DNA of 64,000 bases, taken from Coleophoma eucalyptorum. Its lineage: Eukaryota; Ascomycota; Leotiomycetes; Helotiales; Dermateaceae. Position 1 is the stretch's first letter; every line of letters starts with the position of its first letter. The notes beneath the pieces were generated by a model, which worked only from the letters and a program-made list of their open reading frames with translations, was not told the DNA's origin and did no database searches. The DNA is taken from contig JALRME010000011.1 in NCBI GenBank assembly GCA_026120035.1, forward strand, positions 1,076,127 to 1,140,126. The letters are read 5' to 3'. Both the position numbers and the translations under genes were made by a program. This document shows positions 47,733 through 59,910 of the stretch, in pieces.

Positions 47733-49540
47733 TTGAGCTCCTCCGACAATTACTACATAAGAACTCTCTTCTTCCGCCACTTGTCTGTGACGAATTCTCC
47801 AAGTATCGAACGCATAGTCGAGACAGTCCATCGAAACTATGCAGCGCTCATAGCAGTGTTTTCCAGCGCAAAATTTTCGATGCATTTCTAATCTAAAGAC
47901 CTTGTAATGGAGGATAGTTGCTGAAGTAAGTGGAATGATTCCAGGCGAGTGGAGAACGTTGGGATCTAAGGTTAGACACTTCTCCTGGGGATCTGATGTT
48001 GAAACCACTTGAATTTGGTCTCCACAAGAGCAAAATATCCGGCTCTTCACGAGCTGTAGCATGGTCATTCATGGAATGACTTGTTCTACAGTGACCCCGT
48101 TTATACGATATTTGTGGAGGGCTTCAGAGGCACTACGACCCCAAACGGGTTCGAGGGTACAAGCCATGTTGTCCAAGGATACGGGACTGTTGGATAGTGT
48201 GTTGAAAAATGTCTCCTGAATAGTAGTTCGAGGCTCAGCAAAAGCAGTAGAAGCCGACATCGTGCAGCCTATCTCATTGAATCCGACATTCATTACCAAG
48301 GCGTCGTACAAAATTATCTGCGTTAAATGCTCATCAGTTGCTCCTGGTTGCTCAAGGTATTGGTAACCGACTGAGATACCATTGCCAGAGTACATCAGAA
48401 CAGATTCCTCAGTTCGTAGAAATCTCCAGCCTTCCCCAGCCCATAAGTGAGACTGAAGAAGCCTTAGTTCGGAAAGGTGGATGTTCGTTGAAAGAAGCCT
48501 CTCAATGCAAAGTACAACATCCCACATCTCGGAAATATCTCCAAGTTCGAGCCCACACACGGTAATAGCCTCAACGCCATCTCGAAAGGTGATGAAAGGC
48601 TCCACCAGCCTCAAGATGGCAGCACATAGCAGCACTGTAGATGCGGCTCGGTCCGGATCATTCGTTGTTTGAGTGAGGGTTCTTGCCGCAGGTGCTGGGT
48701 CAGAAGCATCAAGATGGAATTGCTGACCACCATGATTCTGCCAGGCTTACCGTGAAACAGAGGTGAACCAAAGCCTGAGCATCTTAGGAATCGATTGAGA
48801 TCCCGCCTGCAAGTTATCGTTTAGCGAGGCTCGACTTTGAGCTTGATCAATATTCAGTTGAACTTCTCTCTTGGGGTTGATCGAAAGACTTCTGTGATAG
48901 TTCTCGGCTTCCAAGCCGACCAGGCTCCATGCTTGCTCGACCCAGCTATTTGTGATAAGGCCATAGTTGATGTAAGGTTTTGCTACCGCAAGCAATATAG
49001 AGTCTCTGTGACATACTAGGGGTGCCTGTGAGAATGGCAATCGAACGCCTACGATCCATGCAGCGGCGAAGTCAGTGGGAATCTCTTGTCGAGTAACAAG
49101 CTCGACCAGGCGCTTTGGATAAGGGGAGCTTCCAGGAGTTCCGACAACGCCAATGGAGAAACTACACTCGGGGAGGAGCCAGGCAAATTTTCACACTAGC
49201 ATGGATGCTGTAGGATATTTGTTTCCATACTTGTTCGCCCTTTCTTTGTCCCGCTCCTCTGTCAACAACCGAGTCAGAAACCCTAGTTTCAAAATGCCTT
49301 CTCCAGCAAATGCGCTTAGGCTCTCCGTCTCAAGTGGAGTGGTCCACTTACTCTGACGCGCATGCTTGCCATAGCTTTATTGCAACGCACTACTCGGGCT
49401 TGATAGTCAAGTTGTAGTTTGCTACTCTCGATAACTGCCGGCACTGCCGTGGCAATGGAAGCCTCCAAGGCTGTTGTAGCCTGAACTTCAGATCGGTCTA
49501 TCCGATCTTTATGCTTGAGAACTTGAAGTAACTGGGTCAT
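47733..49540 (-). pseudogene. Unrecognised multi-exon gene with in-frame TGA codons
   Basis: I do not recognise this protein. Exon 49540-49352 starts MTQLLQVLKHKDRIDRS, helical, and ends at AGA|GTAAGT. A frame then runs from about 49318 to 48750 (RLLTEERDKERANKYG; FSIGVVGTPGSSPYPKRLVELV; AAAWIVGVRLPFSQAPL), interrupted by TGA at 49193-49191. It continues about 48720-48072 (RAASTVLLCAAILRLVEPF; WDVVLCIERLLST) to a TGA at 48071-48069, after which the same frame stays open to about 47733 (MTMLQLVKSRIFCSC). Joins between pieces are not all in phase. It is either decayed or has introns I could not place. Confidence 0.35.
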
Positions 49541-50149
49541 AAGGTTATTGATCTCATGATCGAGAAATTTCACTTGATGTTATTAATTTTTATTAATTCA
49601 AATAATAATGCTAATACTGTGGTGGGGAAAGTCCCATCAGAGCACATAGAGTTGCAGGACGTGGAATAGAGGGTAGTTCAGTAGCAGCACTACATTTCGC
49701 AGTTATCGTCAAGTCTTGGATTGGTTAAAAAAGGTTGTAAAATTGTTGTTTTCTCATAGTACAGCCCAGCTGCATTTATATATGCAAGATCGCGCGACAG
49801 AATAGAGTTGAAATCAGGTGACAGCAAGTAACCCCGTCACAATACAAATTTCGCTCAGAAAAAAGCAGATAACGGGAATAAGTTATTTGATCCAGATTTT
49901 TTAGTGTTAAACCTTGAGAAAGCGAATCCAATTGAAAGTTATCGAAAATTATTTTGAGTTTGGAGGCGACGGTAATTAGACTTTATACACTCAACACGGT
50001 GAGCAACTCGTACCTTAAGTCGGAGTCTAGATGTAGAAGCTATTCCTTGATGCCCTCTGCATAATTACCCCTCTCCTCATCGTAATCATCCATCTCCCCA
50101 TCATAATCACCGTTCACAAGTCTGTATCCGGAATCACGACATCCTCATT
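49541..50149. promoter_or_regulatory. Upstream region of the formyltransferase gene
   Basis: AT-rich, no gene. The last 100 bases contain repeated C-A-T-C/C-C-C-A-T pyrimidine-rich motifs before the ATG at 50150. Confidence 0.3.
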
Positions 50150-51070
50150 ATGAATGTGCCAAAACTTGATCGACCTACGTCAGCAATTGTCTTTGCTTAC
50201 CACGACGTTGGTATACGATGTCTTGCCGTGCTTTTAGCCCATGGTGTTGATATAAAGATGGTCATCACACATCAGGATGTCCCTTCGGAAAATATATGGT
50301 TCGGCAGCGTCGCAGAGTTTGCCAGACAAAATGGAATTTTGGTGAAGGCGCCCGACAATCCTCACGATGTCGAGACTTTACAGTGCGTTAGAGATATTGA
50401 GCCCGACTTCATTTTTTCTTTCTATTACCGCAAGATTCTCAAGTCAAGCATACTTGACGTCGCGAAACAAGGATGCTATAATATGCATGGATCCCTTCTA
50501 CCGAAATATCGAGGCCGCGTGCCCGTAAACTGGGCGATTATTCATGGGGAATCCGAGACGGGTGCTACGCTGCATCAAATGGTTCCCAAAGTTGATGCTG
50601 GTGCGATTGTCGACCAGATGGCAGTTCCGATTTTGCTCAATGACACAGCTCAGGAAGTGTTCAACAAGGTTTTAGTTGCTGGAGAGATTATACTATGGCG
50701 CACTATTCCTAGTCTTGCCAATGGCAAGGCAGAGCACAAGGCAATGGACATGACAAAGGCCTCTTACTTTGGTGGACGCAACAGAGAGGATGGCCGCATA
50801 GATTGGTCCAAGCCAGCACATGAAATACACAACCTTGTGCGTGCTGTGACACACCCATATCCTGGTGCATTCACAGATACAAGACTGGGTCTTCTTACTT
50901 TCTGGCGCACAGTTCTACGTCCAGAGACTTCCTCAGGTCCACCCTTCATGTTTACAGAAAATGGAGATCTACTCGCAAGAGCTGGAGATGGAGGGGTCCT
51001 GCAGATTTTGAGTGCTGATCTTGATGGTCAATCGATCACTAGCGTACCAGAACCTCTTATTCTTGTGTAA
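50150..51070 (+). CDS. Sugar-nucleotide N-formyltransferase (ArnA N-domain-like)
   Basis: Single exon, 306 residues. The formyltransferase catalytic triad is Asn111, His113 and Asp149, within GCYNMHGSLLPKYRGRVP and PKVDAGAIVDQ. The sequence LLPKYRGRVPVNWAIIHGE-x-ETGATLH follows the bacterial ArnA N-terminal domain and related sugar formyltransferases more closely than methionyl-tRNA formyltransferase. THQDVPSENIWFGSV is another block of that group. It should move a formyl group from N10-formyltetrahydrofolate to the 4-amino group of a nucleotide-linked sugar. It lies 780 bases upstream of, and on the same strand as, a decarboxylase-aminotransferase fusion that could make the substrate. No introns and bacterial resemblance hint at horizontal origin. 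Confidence 0.88.
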   Translation: MNVPKLDRPTSAIVFAYHDVGIRCLAVLLAHGVDIKMVITHQDVPSENIWFGSVAEFARQNGILVKAPDNPHDVETLQCVRDIEPDFIFSFYYRKILKSSILDVAKQGCYNMHGSLLPKYRGRVPVNWAIIHGESETGATLHQMVPKVDAGAIVDQMAVPILLNDTAQEVFNKVLVAGEIILWRTIPSLANGKAEHKAMDMTKASYFGGRNREDGRIDWSKPAHEIHNLVRAVTHPYPGAFTDTRLGLLTFWRTVLRPETSSGPPFMFTENGDLLARAGDGGVLQILSADLDGQSITSVPEPLILV

Positions 51071-51850
51071 CGGACGCTTGTACGGATTTCCTGGTTCCAT
51101 AACCTACTAATACCTACGCATGCGCAACAATAGTATTATAAAACATATTCTAGTATTCGGATAAAGTTTACTTTATTATAGATTCTTAATTATCCCCTTG
51201 ATTATATTACTAAGATTTTGTCTCATATCTAGTTACTATCAATATATTATTAATAGAGAATATTTTGTAAAACTTTTCGATCAAATGACGTATTGCTGCA
51301 TTTGAATAGGATATAAATGACATACGTACTATCTTCTCTGCTTTAGCTCTTCTGTAATTGGTGATGTATCAACCTGAGGATTATCAATCTTGGTACGATT
51401 TGTTACCTAACAAGTCTTGGAACCAACGCATATGTTACAAGTGCTGCAAGGTATGAGTTCGATCAAATAAATCGTAGTCCTTGCATGCCACTCGTATAGA
51501 TAAGGAAGATGATAGGAAGTCTTCTATTTTTGCTTCTCTGTGCCGCTGTCTTGTGCAAACCATAATAATATAACAAGAAAATAAATTGGGCTGCAAATAT
51601 GAACTAGAAGGTCAGATAGCCGCACGTACAGTGGTCGACAAATAAAAACACGGCAATCGAGAAGAACTAAGCCTTCCTCGAGAGAAAGATCCATCCTTGC
51701 GTTAACTACAGGGCGCTAACTTCTGTAAAGCATCCACAGGGAGCTTTACGTACATACATATATACATATACATATATTTCCACTACTCCTCTGCCGAAAA
51801 TGACAAAAAGAGAAGACAATTTTCAAGTTTTATTTCTTTTGCACTCAAAA
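51071..51850. other. Spacer between formyltransferase and fusion gene
   Basis: AT-rich, stop-dense, no gene. The last 100 bases have repeated ATACATATA motifs and presumably carry the fusion gene's promoter. Confidence 0.35.
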
Positions 51851-54199
51851 ATGTCCCCATATACGGCTAAACTGAAGATTCTTGTTGCGGGAGTATGTGA
51901 ATAAGGGTTTATACAGTCTCTAAGAGTTATCTTCTGATCTTATTGCAGGGGGCCGGGTTTATCGGTTCGAATTTAGTTGAATTCCTTCTCGATGGAGGAC
52001 ATCAAGTAATTCTGTTGGATTCATTTACCAATGGCCTAGAAAGTAACATCTCGCACCTGGCTGGGCGGCAAGGACTTGAAATATTACGGTGAGAAAACTT
52101 CCTATTTTGTTTGCGTCTAAACGTTTCGTAGGCATAATATACAAACTCCCTTGGATGGATCTCTCGTTGTGGACCAGATTTATCACCTGGCATGTCCCGC
52201 AAGTCCAAAGCAATATCAGGGAAATCCGATACAAACTTTGAGGACGTGTTTTATTGGCACAGAAAATTTGTTGAAACTCGCGCTTCGATGTAATGCCCGC
52301 CTCCTTTTCTCTAGCACATCTGGTATGTTTCAACATACATTGCTCTGATATTGATGTTGATGTTAACACAGTACTCTAGAAGTCTATGGTGACCCTCTTG
52401 TTTGTCCACAGAAGGAAACATACTTGGGTAATGTCAACCCATATGGACCGCGAGCGTGCTATGACGAAGGAAAACGAGTTGCAGAAGCTTTGTGTTACGG
52501 CTACCAAAAAATACACGGTTCTGAAATTCGTATTGCAAGGATTTTCAATGCATATGGTCCGGGGATGCCTGGGTCTGATGGGAGAGTGGTATCAAGTTTC
52601 ATTGCTGCTGCAATGGAGGAGAACGGAACAATCGCTGTCACAGGGGATGGCTCTGCTGTTCGGTGTTTTCAATACATCTCTGATTGTGTTACGGGACTTA
52701 CCAAACTTATGTCAAGCGACTATTCTAAACCAATGAATATTGGAAGCGACCTTCCCTGTCGAATCGGTGATTTAGCCAACCTGGTTGCGGACCTTGTAGC
52801 GAGTACTAGAAGCTCAAGCCCTCGACCCACCGTTACATACCATCCTAAGCCTGTCGATGATCCGGTCATGCGGCAACCAGATATCTCTCTTGCAAAGAAT
52901 GTCTTGCAGTGGACACCGATTACAAGCCTCGAAGAGGGTCTGAGGCGAACTATATCTTGGTTCTATTCCACATCACAGCGAAATACTCATTGCAAGCAGG
53001 AACAATCAAAGAACAAAACCGATAATGCTCATCTGCCGGAAGATACACTGGTACTATTCAATGAAGTATACGTCATAGGGACCGAGACAAGTAACATTAG
53101 AGCAGCAATGAGCGAGAGTCACCTGTCGGGGAGGGGAAGCTATTCCAAAAGATGCCAGGAAACATTGCAGCAGCAGATCGGCTCATTGTCGGTGATATTA
53201 ACTTCATCGGGGACTTCTGCACTCGAGGTCGCGGCACTGACACTAGATATCAAGCATGGAGATGAGATCATCCTACCTAGCTATACATTTGTTTCAACGG
53301 CAAATGCATTTGCCCTCAGAGGAGCAAAGCTCATTTTCGTGGATATCAGGCCAGACACCATGAACATCGACGAGAGAAAAATTGAGGCTGCAATCACGAC
53401 CCAAACGAAAGCTATCGTACCTGTCCATTATGCTGGAGTCTCTTGTGAGATGGACACGATCATGTGCATCGCAGCTAAGCATGGGATAATCGTGGTCGAA
53501 GATGCAGCTCAGGGTATTCTTTCAAAGTATAGGGGCCGCCCACTCGGCAGTATTGGTCATATTGGGTGCATGAGCTTTCATGAATCGAAAAACATAACGT
53601 CAGGTGGCCAAGGTGGAGCTGTCTTTATAAACGACAAGAAACTAGTTGAGAGAGCAGAGCTTGTTTCGGAGAAAGGCACAGATCGTATACAGCTCCTTCA
53701 GGGGAAACAGGCCTCATACCAGTGGCAATGTGTCGGATCTGGCTCTAGCTTGAGCGAGATCCAGGCGGCTTATCTCTGGAGCCAGCTAGAAGCCTTAGAG
53801 ATGATCACTACCAAAAGGCTATCCTTGTGGAATCGATATAACAAGCTTTTACAACAAACGAGCAATCAGGGACATATTGTTCTTCCAATGGTTCCGAATG
53901 GGGTTCAACACAACGCGCATATTTATTTTGTCCGGGTGCGCACCGCAGCGGAACGAGAAACTGCAATAGCATTCATGAAACGCCGCGGTATTATTACTTC
54001 GTCTCATTACACTCCACTACATGAATCTGCCCCAGGTAAGGTATCGGGATATTTTGTTGGCCGAGATGATTTTACAACACAAGAGAGCACAAGGTTGATC
54101 CGGCTCCCATTGTTCTATGCATTGACTGAGGAGGCTCAGAATAGCGTTGTGGCTGCGTTGAAGGATTTTTTTGAGACCAGACATATGACAAGACTGTAA
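51851..54199 (+). CDS. Fusion of UDP-glucuronate decarboxylase-like SDR and WecE-like sugar aminotransferase
   Basis: Exons 51851-51892, 51949-52088, 52132-52322 and 52380-54199 join to 730 residues. Residues 1 to about 320 are an extended SDR: GGAGFIGS for NAD binding, YHLACPASPKQYQGNP and STSEVYGDP, then catalytic Tyr152-x3-Lys156 in NPYGPRACYDEGK. These blocks are typical of UDP-glucuronate decarboxylases. After a short linker, residues about 345-725 are a DegT/DnrJ-type PLP aminotransferase: PSYTFVSTANAFALRGAK, VVEDAAQG (Asp499) and SFHESKN with PLP Lys528. It is very close in pattern to bacterial WecE. All introns are in the SDR half. Predicted role: make a 4-keto sugar nucleotide and aminate it. 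Confidence 0.88.
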
Positions 54200-56104
54200 G
54201 GTTTGGGAATATAGTCGCAATAAGAAATACAGTCGAGTAGTTAAACTGACGAGTGTAGTCGAACTTTACTATATTATACTATAAAAGCATCTTATGTTAT
54301 TGTTGGATGATCTATATACCTCTTATTTCAACTGTAATATTGAGGTCAAAATGGTAAGGTAAAAATATAGATGATTCTTCTAAGTGAGTGTGATAGAGGT
54401 CTTATAATGTCATAGGGCCAAGCGAGGTCATATGGCATTAGCGAGCCATGGGGGGAACTATATATATATATATTCAGCCTCCTTGATTTAAGGATCTTTA
54501 GAGATTAATTTGAATAACAACTACTACCTACCTACGCATACTCTAACGTTAGCATCCCCTAGTTGTTTGTCAACCAAGAAATTTTTATATACAAAAATTC
54601 TATAGGTACGATTCGTCTTAGGGTTAGAGTATATTACAATTTTTTGATACCTTCTCTTGCTAATAGAGTCACTAATATCTTTATAATTTAGATTCTAAAA
54701 TATAAAGTTTATAATTTTACTAATTTTACTAAATCTTTTATAACTAATTGTTGGAATATCGATATATCTACCACCTGCACGCGAGGTAACATCGTTATAC
54801 CTCATGTAGGTATATAGATCAACCAACAGTTACAAAGACAGTGGATATACATGGCTACTGATGAAAGAAATCTCATTCTCACGTAATCATATTAATGTGG
54901 GGCTGGGGTTATAGTCGGTACATTGGAGGTCCTTAATCCTCCAATATGTAACGTCGCCGATTTTGATCTGAGTAACATTGCCGTAGAATAATCGATCTGG
55001 ACTTAGCGCGGTGCTGTAGTATCTAATTTAACTCTATTTGGTGGGCCTGTGAGGAAATTGTGGGCTACAACTCCTTTAAGTGGTCAAGTAATTTGATTGG
55101 GGGCCATGATTGGGGGCCATGCACGGACATAAATAGCCCTTTGTAACGTCAAGGTCCAGTAGGCCAAACTATAACGCCAAAACCCTAACCTTGCTGTATT
55201 TGAAAGACAGCATTTTGAAAATGGAAGAACTTGATTTGCTGCTAATCCTTGCTTGCATTAGCGAAGGTCTCAGACATATTGGCAGAGTATACATTCCGTA
55301 GAGTGTCCCTTCGAGTGACATTTCGCTACGCCCTTTAGCTCGAAAACAATAGTATTTAACGGTATTGGAATACATACAATTGCGCTAATCTCTTGGTTTC
55401 TTTTGTAGATATAGAGCAGCCAGCTAAAAATATCCTTTATCCTTTTCAATTATTTCAAGTTCCAGATAGTATGTTTACAAGGGAAAGTCGAGAGGCCGTA
55501 AAACACTTGTCTCGTGCGTATATACCACTTGAGGGGTTAAAATAGTTTTGCAAGAGCCGAGTGGACCCTGGCAAGGTGCAGTTAATTCTAATTTGTCTAA
55601 AACCTCCGTCGGAGATCCATAGTCCACTATATTTAGTATGTTTCAATGGTCTGAAGGGAAGATTGCTAGCGATCAAATTTCAATAAGCTTTTACTCTGAC
55701 AGCTCTTGGCCGAAGCGGACGGCCTATACTCGGAAAGGTTGGTCTTTGAACAGATCATCAATTCTGCTTTCCTTTATTTGTTGGACTCTTCTAGTTCATC
55801 CTCGCTGCAGTTTCTTCCCTCTCCAACCAACCAACCCAACCCAAACGGTTGATAACTACATAACTACACAACTTACTTCTTGGCTCAGAACCATATAATT
55901 CTACTGCGAAGTCCTTTTCCCTACCTAAACTTTGATGGACGAAGGAAATCTACTTGTTTAGACTTTTATTAGCAGTGGATCATTATCATACGTCTTTTGG
56001 AGGAACCGAAACTCTGAAAAGAAAATACTACTTGTTGTTTAGGTTTTCTTTGAACAGAAACTCTAGAGATAAAACAAAGACAGCGACACCGTCTGTTATA
56101 GAGA
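54200..56104. other. AT-rich intergenic stretch
   Basis: Besides the dispersed repeat at 54408, no gene is supported. Short frames at 55169-55375 and 55455-55676 (minus) match nothing. Confidence 0.35.
54408..54545 (+). repeat. Dispersed repeat, copy 2 (possible solo LTR)
   Basis: Starts TGTCATAGGGCC and matches 32927-33070 block by block, with a TA-run insertion in the middle. Confidence 0.6.
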
Positions 56105-57645
56105 ATGGCCAGAAATATCCCGGATTATTGTCTGGACCCAAATGCTGTTCTGAAAGACGATATCTCGAGTTGGCGATACGGAAAGGCACCTGATTATACA
56201 AACACTAGAGACGTTTATAACAAGAGTATTTTTCACCCAATATCTAACTTGAAGTTTCTGGAGGGCTAGAATTGGCCTTTTCTGATTCTGTTAAACAAAC
56301 TAGCTAACGTTTTCTTAATTTTAATGCATAGCAAAATCACAGAGTCATGAACCCGGGAGTCTTGAGCATATCGTTGAAAATCTGGTGAAGAACTGGGAAG
56401 TAGAAGCTAGTTTTAAGCAAGACATCAATGATTGGAGGACAATTGATAAAGATGTTTATACTTTTGCTATTAATGGGGGCAAACCTTCGTGTAAGTGCTT
56501 TGTTTTCTATTTTCTTTGGATGATGATTTATCAATATTATGTTGTAAAACGAGATTTAGTAAGTTGAACTTCAAAACAGAAGTTAGTCTAAAACCTAACT
56601 GCTATTGCTGAAAGTGCAGCGAGTGGCTAGTAACATGAGTAAAATTGTCAAAATTTTGACATGAAAACACATACTCTTCTTTGGCTCCGTAGGTGATAAC
56701 TCTTCGCGCTAACATAAATTAATAATAGCCGCTGAGCATATGCTCAGGGTAGGGACCTACAACGCTGTCATCACTCCCAATGAATACTATAGCCCAGAAC
56801 ATTCGGATTTCCATTCGTCACACAAGACTTTCAAACGCATGATGCCAACCTTCGCCTGGGAAGTGCTAGAGGTATTCGGTAGTCCACCAAATCTGACCTT
56901 TAAATGGAGGCACTGGGGAGTTATGAAGAATGACTATGTCGGATTTAATAAGTAAGGTTAATTCCTGCGATTATTTTGAAACAGCTTTCCCTGATTGTTT
57001 TATACGAGATGTTGTGATAAGTAACTGATACAAAGCGACAGAGACGGTGAAAAAGTAACGGTTAAAGCCCATGGTGGGAAAATCGACTTCCAAGGCTTAA
57101 CTGTGGCAAAACTTGACAAAGATCTACGAATCCAATCTCTCGATACATTTTTTGACCCTCTGGAGTTATTTGCACAAATTGGGAGACACGGAATCAGTGA
57201 AAAGGTCACTGTTGGTCGACTCGGAAAATACAAACTGTTGCCTGGGGAGACTCATGAGGATTACCATGGCATGGATGATCATATACAGAAATTTCCAGAA
57301 AACAACCCCCTCTCTGAGAATTCAGAGATACTATCCCGGCCGCAGGAGCAGAGTGAGGAATATCAAAGCAATCATCAGCCCACCCGACCAATTTCGCCAG
57401 CTATAAGCGATCGGTCCGCACAAACGCTCGAGTCGATTTCATTTGAAGAAATGAGTAAGCTTACGCCAGCCGATTGTCCATTTTTGATGAAGTGGAGAAC
57501 TATGAGTTTAGAAGAATCATCCAGAACAACTTCAGTGCATGGCGAGGATTGGGAAGAGCACACTAAGGAAGCAAGTGGAAATCCTTGGGGTCAGCTTGAG
57601 GCGGCAGTAGCAGTTTGCGAAACAATTGTAGAAGGGGATGAGTAG
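56105..57645 (+). CDS. SnoaL-like / pathogen-related-protein-like protein
   Basis: Exons 56105-56225, 56332-56490, 56729-56951 and 57036-57645 join to 370 residues. The start gives ARNIPDYCLDPNAVLKDD, SSWRYGKAPDYT, then HEPGSLEHIVENLVKNWEVE, a His-Glu-x-Gly-Ser-Leu block found in fungal and plant pathogen-related proteins with an NTF2/SnoaL-like fold. HSSHKTFKRMMPTFAWEVLEVF and FKWRHWG, then TFFDPLELF complete the domain by about residue 225. The remaining about 140 residues are acidic, Ser/Glu-rich and probably disordered. Biochemical activity in the family is not established; it is not necessarily a polyketide cyclase. Confidence 0.75.
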
Positions 57646-58216
57646 AGAGCTGGTTCTAATTTTGGGTGGCTAGAGCATACAAGAGAGGGAGATGATCACC
57701 AGAAGATCTTACAATCTAAATGAAGATGACTACTACATTGAAGGCTGTAAAATCCTGAACTGAAGCTGAAATTGAAAGGGATGAGAAATGCCGCAAGAGG
57801 ACTGAAGAAATATTGTTCCGCTTTCCAAACCTGATGGCAGATAAAGACGGCTTCGCTTGGATTTTGTACGTTGCATTCCCCGCGCCTTGGAACTAGGCTC
57901 GTGCGTTACTATAAATGCGTGAGGAAGGTTGACGGTCCTAAAATTCGACTGATAAAGTATAGGAAGGGAAATTCCCACAAGCGAAACTCCTCCAAGCGAT
58001 ATTCCTGCGAATGAGCTTCAGAAACTGTCTACCGATCTCATTTCTTAAATGGCTTCAGCCTTCATGGAACCAACTGCCTATTTGCAGGTCTTTCTCTTTT
58101 TGGTCGGAGACTTGGTCCAGAGTCGATTAATGCGATGGTACAACTTAATTCTGTGTTGCAGAGGCGTCTACTATTATCGCTTAGCGATAGAGAAGCTACT
58201 GGTTTAGACTAAAAGA
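57646..58216. other. Convergent gene-free stretch
   Basis: Lies between the 3' ends of two converging genes; no gene or repeat recognised. Confidence 0.35.
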
Positions 58217-59910
58217 TCACTGCGCTTTCTCGATGGCCTTCAGCATCCTAGGAGTCGTTTCATTGTCAAGAAGCTTGAGGTAACGTCCTTTACAAGTTTC
58301 TGTCAGCTTCAACAGCTTTAGGGACATCCTATTCAACTTACCACAGCTCAACCACCTCTTTGCCACGACTCTCAAGAACTTTCTCAGAGTCCTCAACCTT
58401 GCCAATCCTTCCTTTGCATCGAGTTCCATCGACAGCCTTTCCGTTGTAATCACTGCCGCTTTGTACACTGAGTAGGTAATGAACGGCGGAAAGTAGTTAA
58501 ATTCAATGGTTCGTGTTCCTATCGTGAAGGGTTCGACTATGCTGGTTATGGTGGAGAGGATGCTGATGAGAGAGGATGTGGAATTCCAATTCTCAGCTGC
58601 GTTGGTTGAGAAGGATAATTTCGTGTCGTTCTCAAATGCCAGGAGGAGGGCGCTATCTAGACGTCAGATCAACGCGCCAACATAATAGATCCTAATCTAC
58701 GAGGGTTGGCAGCTTACCTATAACATACACTCAACCCACCAGAGTAGAGGTGGTCCTGGGCCCCTAGCTCCTCAGTCAGAATCGTCTGGAGGCTGATTGA
58801 CGTTTTGACGGTCAACATCATCTCTTGCACATTAAACATCTGCTCTGATGCAGGACTGTTCACGGTGGTATGAACCTTATCCAGCATAGCAGAAGCTTCT
58901 ACTAGGCGACCAAAGCAGGAAACTGGACTATTTTTATCCTGACTGCCTCCATGTGTTGGACAAAGGGCAGGCATTAGAAATTCATGTAGCAAGTCCGTTT
59001 GAGGGCGAGTTAGAGAAGCATATGGGCCTGATTCGGCGGCGATATATCTAGAAGCAATGAGACAAAACCTTCAACAAGGCTCCATTTCTGGGAAATCTCT
59101 GAAGGCATAGCTTACCTATCCAGGATCAGAATCCCACACCAAATCCAAATTGTCTCATCATTACTAGCTACTGCATCTGAACGGGAAAGTTGTAAAATAT
59201 CTCCCCCAGGATAAACTTTAAGTGCATCTGCAGCTCTCACCGTGGCTCCAATAGAGATATAAGCAGCTGGATAGAAGCCATGGCCGACTTCAAAAAGAGT
59301 TATCAAAATTCTTGATTGAACGATTGAAAAAGAATTAATTCCAAGCCCTTCAGCTAAAGCAAGGCTACTCCTGGTCTGAAGGTAAAGGGTTTTAAGTTCA
59401 GAGGTATCATCATTACCGTCTGCAATCGAAGAAGGGCTGGTGGTGAGAAGTAGAATAGAGAGGCAGAGTAACGCAATATCCAGAGAGGTCTTGTCCCATG
59501 TCGATGAGATTCGACTTGGTAATTTAGGTGCAATCGGAAACCACGGCTCAATTGCTTGCTGATACGCAGAAACTATGTTTGCTGGCGTAAAGAGCTCGAG
59601 TTTATGGATGACTGCGTTCTTGAGGTGGCCTGGTACAATCGGCTCCGAGGCAAGAAGTATCCCGGATTCTGGGGATTGCAAAGGGATTAAGCCCAAGCCT
59701 GATACACTAGAGCCATCATACTGGCATCTTCGACCGAACCTGTAAGCCATCTTAGTTAGCAATGTTGTACCTATCGAGGTCAACTCAATATTCATCCAAT
59801 TACCTTGTACAGAGTCCACAAGCCGGGATTGCGCGGTCGCATCGCCTTTTCGATTTGCTGCATTGAATACAAGCTTTCTTGGCTATTATAGCAGGGCCTA
59901 GTGTGCTCAT
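58217..59910 (-). CDS. Zn2Cys6 fungal transcription factor
   Basis: Exons 59910-59804, 59739-59116, 59047-58718, 58652-58342 and 58287-58217 join to 480 residues. A complete Zn2Cys6 cluster spans the first intron: CIQCSKSKRRCDRAIPACGLC, then TRFGRRC, giving all six cysteines. The remainder is a fungal-specific MHR region (FTPANIVSAYQQAIEPWFPIAP, CYSALLLAFEN). It is shorter than many relatives. It is divergent from an NmrA-like reductase gene across 529 bases, so it may act as that gene's local regulator. Confidence 0.85.

Noticed and set aside
47538..47896. Plus-strand frames of 64-117 codons
   Set aside because: First starts with TTG or a weak context and both overlap a better minus-strand frame; no family match.
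55169..55898. Short frames upstream of the SnoaL-like gene
   Set aside because: No splice connection to the gene, no motifs.
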